Part shown: in pieces, positions 1-5,832 of the stretch
How positions within the stretch are numbered: the first letter of the stretch is position 1
How the letters are laid out: the number at the start of each line of letters is the position of its first letter
Assembly (NCBI GenBank): GCA_030642405.1
Contig: DAOWNV010000082.1
Coordinates: 1-9,864, forward strand
DNA length: 9,864 bases
Origin: Desulfosarcina sp.
Lineage (GTDB): Bacteria; Desulfobacterota; Desulfobacteria; Desulfobacterales; Desulfosarcinaceae
Reading direction: 5' to 3'
Notes under the pieces: model-generated
What the model was told of the DNA's origin: nothing
The model's input: only the letters and a program-made list of their open reading frames with translations
Databases searched by the model: none
Made by a program: the position numbers and the translations under genes

Positions 1-230
1 AACCGGTTGGAATGTAGCTTTTCCCATACCTTTTTAAATTCGGTACGGGAACTAATCCAGCGCAAATGTGCTTCGCGTTGATCCATAAAACAATTTGTCC
101 CGTGATAAATCATCTCGGCTTCAATCGTCGATTCCGCTTTCACCGTCGAACCATTATGCAAACAGGAAATCGGGATCATCATCCAAATTAAAAGGAGGGG
201 TATGGTTGCGAAAACCGTTTTGCTCTTCAT
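1..230 (-). CDS. Partial exported protein (5' part only), possibly a PrcB-like protease partner
   Basis: Only the first 76 codons are present; the gene runs off the left edge with no stop. The ATG (228-230) overlaps the TGA of the protease gene as ATGA, which indicates translational coupling and supports this start. Residues 1-22 form a signal peptide (Lys-rich start, then a hydrophobic run from Val6 to Ile21). Cys23 follows PIS, a poor lipobox because Pro is at -3, so the protein is either a lipoprotein or an ordinary secreted protein. The mature part contains a segment, WISSRTEFKKVWEKL (about residues 57-71), whose shape resembles the start of PrcB C-terminal-type domains, in which a short 'residue-to-Trp' helix precedes the core. 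That resemblance is from memory and weak. If right, the protein could bind or modulate the protease encoded just upstream. Export is well supported; the family is not. Confidence 0.72.
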   Translation of the reverse strand, partial: MKSKTVFATIPLLLIWMMIPISCLHNGSTVKAESTIEAEMIYHGTNCFMDQREAHLRWISSRTEFKKVWEKLHSNR

Positions 231-2881
231 TTTACTCTCTTCCCCCGTCCTTCTTCATCAATTCTATCAATACGACCTGCCCGGCTGGAGATGCCTGCGT
301 TGATATCGAATAAGTTGATATTGAATTCCGTCTTGAAATCCAGACCGGAGGTATCCTGATCGATATGCAAAGTAACCGGCTGATCCGTACTTAAATAGGC
401 ACCGATGGCATTGCCCACATCGCCGATGATATAATTATTGTCCATATCGGTTCCGGCAAAAAGCAAATAAGTTCCCTTGTCAATGCCTGAAAAAGCGAAA
501 TGGTAGACCCCATCATCAAGGATGGCTTCCGTTTGGGCCAGGGAGTCATTAGTTGACGGGTCAAGCAAAAGTACATAGTGATAACCGGCACTTACTGTAC
601 GGATAGTTTGGCCGACCTGCATGCTTACGGAAATGTTCACATTGTTTGCGGATGAGACAACATTGATGTTGCTATTATAGACTCCTTCGACGAGCCCGGT
701 ACGATTCACGGTGACCGTATAGGTGCCGATTCCGTCTTCGTCAACATGTTCAGGTATCACCTCCAACCAGTCGGCATCCTCATCAATGGAAGTTACCGAA
801 AGGGCTTCAGTCGGTTCTCCTGCTTTTTCAAGCCGTAGCATTATCGTTGAGAGGTCGGTGCCGAAATAAATGATGGGTGGGCTGACAATAAGGGATGTGG
901 GCAGTACCCCCCCTTTGGCGACATAAACTGCTTTTTGGGCGTTGATCAAACCGTAGCCGGAGGTTTGATCTTTTCCTGGAATGCCTATATCCGTAGTAAT
1001 TGCTCCACTACGAAGCAGGTTGTCAAATTCAGCATAGGTCATTTGAGGCCAAAGCGCTTTCATCAACGCGGTAACCCCAACCACATGCGGTGCAGCCATG
1101 GATGTACCCTGGCTGAAACTATACACCATCTCCACACTGCCCGACGTATCATCTCCAATTGTACTCAATATCCCATCCGGATAGCCATCGGAATTCAGGT
1201 CGGCAGTGTTGTCCCCCCCCGGGGCAGCGACATCGATAGTATCACCGAAGTTTGAATAATAGGTTGGATTAGATGCATAGTCGACCGCACTTACCGATAT
1301 AACGCCTTCGTATGCTGCGGGGTAACTTTTTTTGCTGCTGGCCTGGTTACCGGCAGCAGCAACGACAATGATACCTCGTTGGCTGACCGCCTGGTAAAGC
1401 GCCTGTTCTTCTTCAGAATAACCCGTCCCACCAAAGCTTAAATTGATAATGTCTGCGGTAATTTCCGGGACGGTTCCTGAATCATTGGGCATACCGGCTG
1501 CATACCGCACAGCCTGAATAATATCGTAGCTCGTTCCGCCCCCGACGCCCAAGGCCCTTACGGGCATGATTCGTGCGGTATTCCATCCTGCGCCGGCGAC
1601 ACCGATGTCATTATTGGTGGCCGCCGCAATTGTCCCCGCCACATGGGTTCCGTGAAAAGACGAACCTCCTGTGGCTTGATCCCCGGGATCCTCTGGATTG
1701 GGGTCGATGCCTCCCCTTTCAATCACAGGCTCATTTCCCTCAATGGTCGTCGAACTCACAAAATCATATCCGCTAGTTGTCAACCGTGTGTTTAGATCCG
1801 GATGCCCGAAAAGAACACCTGTGTCCACTACAGCGACAATAACGCTATCATTTCCAATTACGATATCCCACGCTTCGGGCAGATGGATCAAATTATAGTT
1901 CCATTGAAGATCAAAAAAATTGTCATTGGGTGCCATATAAGGCTGCCGGATAAAATTCGGTGCGATGGACACAATATCCATCCGCTTTTGAAACGCTTTG
2001 ATTACCTTCAGCGTATCAAGCTTGTGTTGCATTTTTTCTGAAACGACATTGAACAACGCACAAAATTTGGATGATTGTTGAATATTCAACGCGTTGAAAA
2101 CAATTTGGGTCTGTATACCGGATTCAAATGAAAAAAGCATCTCGCGACCCTTCTCACCTCGGACCCGTTTCAATCCCAAATCTTTATTTTGCAGGCCAAA
2201 AGGAGTTGCTTTTGAGGATACGACATTCTCATCTAAAAAACGGATAACGACTTCTCCGGGGATGAAATCATTACTCAACCGACAGCTTGTTGAAGTGGCC
2301 GAACCCTCAGAGTCACCCATTATTAGGTTGTAGTTTGAAGCACCGGAGGGCGGCTGTTCTTCACTCACAATCCTCACTTCGATAACAAATTCGTCGTCAT
2401 CAGGAGCAACAAGGGATTCATTTGTTCCCGATCCCATTGAAGCGTCTACCAACGCTTGGGTATCCCCGCGATAAAGGTACAAATCCATATCCGTATTGTA
2501 GGCATCGGAAATATACAGAACAATGGAATCACCCTTAGATAATGCAATTCTATAGAAATCATGTATGTCACCGTTCGTATAAGATCTGCCCGACTCCCCC
2601 TGACCGGGAAAGTTAACATACCCGGCCAAAGTAACCGGGAATTGCAATTTTTGAGCATGGTCAAGGGTGTCGTTTAACTTGAAAAGTGCGTTGGGGTCGT
2701 TTACATCGTTGTCTACGGTGCAAAAGACGGAAGGCAGTATGGTTCCACTGAGGGTGAACCCTCCATTTGCCGGTTGGCCACTGCTCGACGTATCTCCCCC
2801 ACCGATATCGCAGCCGATAATCTGCCATACTGACAAAAAGATGACAACAAATGATACTATCTTATAAGGGTTTCTTTTCAT
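227..2881 (-). CDS. S8 family (subtilisin-like) serine peptidase, predicted lipoprotein
   Basis: This is an 884-residue extracytoplasmic endopeptidase. Residues 1-23 form a lipoprotein signal with lipobox IIGC (Cys24), followed by Asp25. Domains in order: Ser/Gly-rich linker (25-45); a beta-rich domain like bacterial pre-peptidase (PPC) modules (about 75-190, with DFYRIAL and DMDLYLY strands); a propeptide-like region starting PGEVVIRF (208) and ending near 313; the catalytic domain (345-655). The catalytic triad is intact: Asp353 in VVDTG, His410 in HGTHVAGT, Ser594 in GTSMAAPH, with oxyanion-hole Asn512 in AAAGN. A DLNSDGYPDG loop (561-570) looks calcium binding. The C-terminal part has an Ig-like BACON-type domain (about 660-757) and a last beta domain with a Ca-loop-like TDMDNN segment (811-816). 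The ATG has only a weak AGG upstream; it lies 34 bp after the propeller gene, so it is probably expressed from the shared transcript. The substrate is unknown. The peptidase call is very secure; the accessory domain names are approximate. Confidence 0.96.
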   Translation of the reverse strand: MKRNPYKIVSFVVIFLSVWQIIGCDIGGGDTSSSGQPANGGFTLSGTILPSVFCTVDNDVNDPNALFKLNDTLDHAQKLQFPVTLAGYVNFPGQGESGRSYTNGDIHDFYRIALSKGDSIVLYISDAYNTDMDLYLYRGDTQALVDASMGSGTNESLVAPDDDEFVIEVRIVSEEQPPSGASNYNLIMGDSEGSATSTSCRLSNDFIPGEVVIRFLDENVVSSKATPFGLQNKDLGLKRVRGEKGREMLFSFESGIQTQIVFNALNIQQSSKFCALFNVVSEKMQHKLDTLKVIKAFQKRMDIVSIAPNFIRQPYMAPNDNFFDLQWNYNLIHLPEAWDIVIGNDSVIVAVVDTGVLFGHPDLNTRLTTSGYDFVSSTTIEGNEPVIERGGIDPNPEDPGDQATGGSSFHGTHVAGTIAAATNNDIGVAGAGWNTARIMPVRALGVGGGTSYDIIQAVRYAAGMPNDSGTVPEITADIINLSFGGTGYSEEEQALYQAVSQRGIIVVAAAGNQASSKKSYPAAYEGVISVSAVDYASNPTYYSNFGDTIDVAAPGGDNTADLNSDGYPDGILSTIGDDTSGSVEMVYSFSQGTSMAAPHVVGVTALMKALWPQMTYAEFDNLLRSGAITTDIGIPGKDQTSGYGLINAQKAVYVAKGGVLPTSLIVSPPIIYFGTDLSTIMLRLEKAGEPTEALSVTSIDEDADWLEVIPEHVDEDGIGTYTVTVNRTGLVEGVYNSNINVVSSANNVNISVSMQVGQTIRTVSAGYHYVLLLDPSTNDSLAQTEAILDDGVYHFAFSGIDKGTYLLFAGTDMDNNYIIGDVGNAIGAYLSTDQPVTLHIDQDTSGLDFKTEFNINLFDINAGISSRAGRIDRIDEEGRGKRVK

Positions 2882-2915
2882 TGCAATGCCTAACTATTGT
2901 CTATCTATTTTTCTG

Positions 2916-4214
2916 TCACTCGTACTTGAACACCGAGTTGATGAAACACCAAATAGAGCCGGAATACGGCATCGTTTCACCATTGGCGGATGAGCTGTAT
3001 TCTGAGTCGGCTCCCTCATTATAAGAACGAATTCGGTAAAAATAAACCGTCTTACTTACCAAACCATGATCTTGAAAGGTTGTTGTATTCTGATCGACAT
3101 CAGAAATTTGAACATAATTCTCTTCGTCCTCTTTGCTCCTTTCGATTTTAAAGCCCATTTCATCATCGCTGTTGTCGATCCAGCTCAAGTCGATTTTGCT
3201 TTCGTTTTTCACGGTTAATTCAATACTTGTGGGACGATTAGGGAGTTCATCACCGATGAATGCACCCATGGAAAAGGCATCGGTAAAAACGCCATCGGCG
3301 ATTTCGGTTACAGAATCGTCATCCATGTCGACTTTGCTGATTGATCCCCCATTTTGGTTGACAACGTAGGCAAAGTTTCCGTTTCGAGGCGCTGCAACAC
3401 CCATCGGCTCATCACCGACGTTGAATATTCGGTCTATTGAATTATTTCCGGTTCGAATGACCGTAACCGTATCATCCCCGCTGTTTGTCACATAAACGTA
3501 TTTCCCCTTAGCACCGACTGCTACCCCCCAAGGTTCGCTTCCGACCCTCACGGTATCAACTGTTTTGTCATTTTTTGTGTCAATTACGGAAACCGTGTCA
3601 TCATTCATGTTCGCAACGTATACATAAGCTCCGTCCGGTGATATGGACATGCCGGCCGGACCGTCACCTACATCGGATATCGTGGTTTTGTCTTCGTTAT
3701 CAATCACAATGACGTTGTCATCTAAATGATTCGCCACGTATACAATGGATGTATTCGATATCTCATCATATCGGGCCACCACCCCCAAGGGGCCGTCGTT
3801 TACGTCATACGTATTGGTGACTGTCTGCGTAGAAATATGAATTTTCGTTACGGTATCATCATCGAAATTGGCTACGTAGGCATACTTTCCGTTGGGATCA
3901 ACAGTGACACCGCGAGGAGATTCACCAACGGGCAAGAAAAACGGTGTTCCGAAAAAATCAGCTGTGGTTATAAATGCCAGCTGGTTTTCATCTTCAATTG
4001 TAACCAATACCTGAAGACCATCCGGTGTGACGGCAACACCGTAAGGTTTACCATCCATTCCGGTTGTAGTGGTGATTTCATCACCTGTGGTGATTCGAAC
4101 CATTTCGTCAGCACCGGTATTGGCGATAAAAGCGGTTGTTTCTGCAAAAGCTGGGTTGCACAAAACAATTACCATCCATAGAACCATGCCCAAAAAAAGA
4201 AAACCTCGTACCAT
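2916..4214 (-). CDS. Secreted YVTN-family beta-propeller protein with fibronectin type III domain
   Basis: This 432-residue exported protein has a classical signal peptide (1-24, cleavage after AFA). It is followed by about seven blade repeats (roughly 28-318) of the pattern VGxxPxGVAVxPxGKYVYVxNxxDDTVxVID, best seen at 95-130, 183-215 and 223-255. This is the YVTN/NHL-like propeller signature, generally a binding scaffold rather than an enzyme. Residues about 326-415 form a fibronectin type III domain (the ...IDLSWIDNSDDEMGFKIERS... region and YFYRIRSYNEG). The tail ends with the short cysteine-containing segment IWCFINSVF (421-429). The start has an AAGGA ribosome site about 8 bases upstream and lies 11 bp after the preceding lipoprotein gene, so it belongs to the same operon. 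Its likely role is extracellular protein-protein or surface interaction, perhaps with the protease encoded next. The fold is confident; the partner is inference. Confidence 0.92.
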   Translation of the reverse strand: MVRGFLFLGMVLWMVIVLCNPAFAETTAFIANTGADEMVRITTGDEITTTTGMDGKPYGVAVTPDGLQVLVTIEDENQLAFITTADFFGTPFFLPVGESPRGVTVDPNGKYAYVANFDDDTVTKIHISTQTVTNTYDVNDGPLGVVARYDEISNTSIVYVANHLDDNVIVIDNEDKTTISDVGDGPAGMSISPDGAYVYVANMNDDTVSVIDTKNDKTVDTVRVGSEPWGVAVGAKGKYVYVTNSGDDTVTVIRTGNNSIDRIFNVGDEPMGVAAPRNGNFAYVVNQNGGSISKVDMDDDSVTEIADGVFTDAFSMGAFIGDELPNRPTSIELTVKNESKIDLSWIDNSDDEMGFKIERSKEDEENYVQISDVDQNTTTFQDHGLVSKTVYFYRIRSYNEGADSEYSSSANGETMPYSGSIWCFINSVFKYE

Positions 4215-4225
4215 AGTAACCGTCC

Positions 4226-4939
4226 TTAAAAGCTTCTTTTCGCACCTTTAAGACCAAACTCAAGCAACTCGATCGTCTGGTCTTCTTTTTTTGTAATCGA
4301 TTTAACCATACCATTGATCGGAACCGCCGTGTGCATCCAAGAATCTGAAGTATACTTTTTCCCTAAAAAGGATACTTCGCCACGTGTTTTCGTCGTCCCC
4401 TTGAAGGTGCCGGCAATTACCTTAACGGTTCCTCCAGCCGTAGGATCAGTCTGTATCCTGACAACTATATCCATTAGTGACGATTGAATGAATCTTTCCA
4501 TTACCGAAAGCATCACACCGTCGATCTTCTGTACGGGTTGGTCATTGTTCTTCATCTTAAGCCAAATTATATCGATATCATCCAGCGAACCCGTTGCTGT
4601 AACATTTTCCAAACCAACGATAAGCATCTGGCTGATATTTTCTGCAGTTTGCGTCAAGGAATGTGTCTCAAGTATCCATCCCCCTTGCTCCTTGCCGACA
4701 ATCGACGTCTTTGACACGCTTCTCTCCGTCGGGCTTGTCATGCCGACCACAACGTATTGCCCAATCTTGTAAGGGATGGGTTTTGAAAACGGGCCTGATG
4801 CTTTGTATGTCATATTTTTTGCTTTGCTGAAATAAGAGTCGATCTGGTTAACCAATAGCGGATCGGGTTTAGGAGGTGCCATTGTTCCACAAGCGTTCAA
4901 AATCATTGCGATGCTAAGGGTAAGTACAAAACGGATCAT
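4226..4939 (-). CDS. Small predicted lipoprotein of unknown family, first gene of the cluster
   Basis: This 237-residue protein has a lipoprotein signal peptide (1-16) and a good lipobox, LNAC (Cys17), followed by Gly18. The mature part is hydrophilic and predicted mostly beta, without membrane segments or recognisable catalytic motifs. It contains repeated beta-strand-like stretches (IGQYVVVGM at 58-66, WILETHSL, DIVVRIQT) and ends with LLEFGLKGAKRSF. I do not recognise the family. The start is well fixed: GGAGGA (4946-4951) sits 6 bases upstream of the ATG and nothing coding lies before it on this strand. It is followed after 11 bp by the propeller gene. It could be an envelope anchor or chaperone for the downstream proteins, which is inference from position only. 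Confidence 0.9.
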   Translation of the reverse strand: MIRFVLTLSIAMILNACGTMAPPKPDPLLVNQIDSYFSKAKNMTYKASGPFSKPIPYKIGQYVVVGMTSPTERSVSKTSIVGKEQGGWILETHSLTQTAENISQMLIVGLENVTATGSLDDIDIIWLKMKNNDQPVQKIDGVMLSVMERFIQSSLMDIVVRIQTDPTAGGTVKVIAGTFKGTTKTRGEVSFLGKKYTSDSWMHTAVPINGMVKSITKKEDQTIELLEFGLKGAKRSF

Positions 4940-5044
4940 TGATTTTCCTCCGGTTAACGGGTTTGCATTTCATGGATTCCATACGACATGGCATCCTTAA
5001 AAAAAGACTTTCTTACTTTCGACAATAACATAACAATCAATAAC

Positions 5045-5074
5045 ATCATAGATAGATAGCAAATTGTTTAAGAA
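5045..5074 (-). promoter_or_regulatory. Tentative promoter of the four-gene envelope cluster
   Basis: Read on the minus strand, TATGAT (5050-5045) is a good -10 match, five of six bases. An 18-base spacer separates it from TTCTTA (5074-5069), a poor -35. It lies about 105 bases upstream of the first ATG. The region is AT-rich, so a chance match is possible. Confidence 0.25.
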
Positions 5075-5181
5075 CGACCTCTTTTTTTATTACACCGTTT
5101 CGCTTATAGGTTGATCAAAAAAAACAAGTTTTGCTTGGTCTCAATCAGATGATCGGGAAAAAGCTTGCATTCATACTCAGA

Positions 5182-5210
5182 TTGACCTAAAACGCGCTAT
5201 AATTTTATAC
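5182..5210 (+). promoter_or_regulatory. Candidate promoter for the tRNA-Arg gene
   Basis: TTGACC (5182-5187) is a five-of-six match to a sigma70 -35 element. The spacing is ambiguous. TTTATA (5204-5209, 16-base spacer) or TTATAC (5205-5210, 17-base spacer) are weak -10 boxes, whereas the perfect TATAAT at 5198-5203 lies only 10 bases downstream and would need another -35. Any choice leaves a 5' leader of about 70-80 bases before the mature tRNA. Confidence 0.4.
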
Positions 5211-5284
5211 GACCACAAAGTATGGTACCAATGATAATCGCATGATCCAAAAAGTGCCTAATACCTTTTTAAGGCAGACAAAAA

Positions 5285-5360
5285 GCCCCCGTAGCTCAGG
5301 GGATAGAGCATTGGATTCCTAATCCATGTGCCGCATGTTCGAATCATGCCGGGGGCACCA
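5285..5360 (+). tRNA. tRNA-Arg with anticodon CCU (reads AGG)
   Basis: A complete 76-base cloverleaf can be drawn. The acceptor stem is GCCCCCG (5285-5291) with CGGGGGC (5350-5356). The D arm is GCTC/GAGC (5294-5297, 5306-5309). The anticodon arm TTGGA/TCCAT (5311-5315, 5323-5327) has four pairs and a T-T mismatch at the base. The loop TTCCTAA places anticodon CCT at 5318-5320. The variable loop is five bases. The T arm is GCATG/CATGC around TTCGAAT (5338-5344). Discriminator A5357 is followed by an encoded CCA (5358-5360). Reading AGG, it supplies a codon used in the neighbouring ileS. It is a single-gene unit with its own terminator. Confidence 0.97.
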
Positions 5361-5366
5361 ATAAGG

Positions 5367-5400
5367 AAAGGGCTTACGACTTTGAACGTAGGCCCTTTTT
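5367..5400 (+). terminator. Rho-independent terminator of tRNA-Arg
   Basis: AAAGGGCTTACG (5367-5378) pairs with CGTAGGCCCTTT (5387-5398) with one G-T pair, forming a 12-bp stem around an 8-base loop. It ends in a T run (5396-5400). It begins 6 bases after the CCA end. Confidence 0.9.
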
Positions 5401-5402
5401 CA

Positions 5403-5430
5403 TTTATCGAATAATCAAAGAAAACATAAT
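5403..5430 (+). promoter_or_regulatory. ileS: Candidate promoter of the T-box/ileS transcript
   Basis: CATAAT (5425-5430) matches five of six bases of a -10 box. The best -35 at 16 bases is TTTATC (5403-5408), which is weak. A start about 7 bases downstream would fall at 5437, exactly where the proposed Stem I base helix begins; this agreement is the main support. An alternative inside the leader (TTGTTT 5530-5535, TATAAG 5552-5557) would remove the 5' half of Stem I. Confidence 0.4.
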
Positions 5431-5436
5431 TCGTGA

Positions 5437-5766
5437 CTGGCAAATGAAGGATGCTCCATCATTAGCTAAATTTGCAAACAATAGAAATATTTCAACTGCG
5501 AGTTGTGCCTGCCTTTGTTGTTGCCTGGATTGTTTTTTACAAGTAATGCATTATAAGGTGTAAATAGTATAAGCCTGTTCGAATATCACTCCCGAGTTGC
5601 CGGACTGAACATCAGATTAAAAGGATCAATAAGCCTGGCCGTAATCCTGCGTGAATGGAAATAAAGTGCAGCAATTCATCTTGCTGAAATAAGGTGGTAC
5701 CGCGGAAAACCTTGTGTTATTCGTCCTTAATGACTAAATGATAGGATGAATAACACAAGGTTTTTT
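5437..5766 (+). ncRNA. T-box riboswitch leader (isoleucine) controlling ileS
   Basis: The T-box sequence AAGGTGGTACCGCG (5691-5704) matches the family consensus with one change at the second base. Its UGGU bulge (5695-5698) can pair with the ACCA end of uncharged tRNA-Ile. Just upstream, CAGCAA (5669-5674) and TTGCTG (5681-5686) form Stem III. UAAGG (5690-5694) pairs with CCUUA (5725-5729) to close the antiterminator; most of that 3' strand is also needed by the terminator, so the two folds exclude each other. Proposed Stem I base: CTGGCAA (5437-5443) with TTGCCGG (5597-5603). Next come potential tandem G-A pairs (G5446-A5595, A5447-G5594) as in the kink-turn of other T-boxes, then GGA/TCC (5449-5451, 5590-5592), and an AUC isoleucine specifier at 5585-5587. 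The 3' half is certain; Stem I and the 5' end are my model. Uncharged tRNA-Ile would promote readthrough into ileS. Confidence 0.93.
5706..5766 (+). terminator. Regulated intrinsic terminator of the T-box leader
   Basis: Bases 5706-5727 pair with 5743-5764 as a 22-bp stem with one G-T pair (G5723-T5747) and a 15-base loop, followed by T5761-5766. The 5' arm contains the bases that otherwise close the T-box antiterminator (5725-5727), giving the switch. It lies 66 bases before the ileS start codon. Confidence 0.95.
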
Positions 5767-5832
5767 ATTTTGTCCGTGAAGCGTGTGATTTGACACATAA
5801 AAATCTTATATTCGTTTAAGAGGTGAATATTA

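Larger units (their letters stand above)
4940..5284. other. Divergent intergenic region between the envelope cluster and tRNA-Arg
   Basis: This is about 345 bases of AT-rich non-coding sequence. It holds the ribosome site of the lipoprotein gene (4946-4951), the tentative cluster promoter (5045-5074) and a candidate tRNA promoter (5182-5210). A short GATAGATAG run (5050-5058) is too small to call a repeat. I see no ORF with a credible ribosome site and no strong terminator-type hairpin here. Confidence 0.6.

Noticed and set aside
3726..4181. A 151-codon plus-strand ORF antisense to the propeller gene
   Set aside because: It lies entirely opposite a confidently identified gene, and its product shows no domain pattern or good ribosome site.
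5050..5058. GATAGATAG microrepeat
   Set aside because: Two copies of a 4-base unit are expected by chance in AT-rich DNA.
5285..5360. tRNA-Arg(CCU) as an integration site for a mobile element
   Set aside because: No integrase gene and no repeated tRNA 3' end are present in the window.
5258..5443. A 61-codon minus-strand ORF covering the tRNA-Arg gene
   Set aside because: It is the antisense of the tRNA and its terminator, a well-known kind of false gene; there is no independent coding evidence.
5484..5505. GAAATATTTC palindrome and CAACT-GCG-AGTTG small hairpin
   Set aside because: They are short and lie inside the proposed distal Stem I region; treated as part of leader folding, not separate operators.
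5625..5627. A second AUC triplet (AUCA) considered as the T-box specifier, with AGTA at 5566-5569 as its partner
   Set aside because: The helices needed around it are weak, and the bases instead form AGGAT/ATCCT (5622-5626/5644-5648). The AUC at 5585 has a much better base helix and purine motif.
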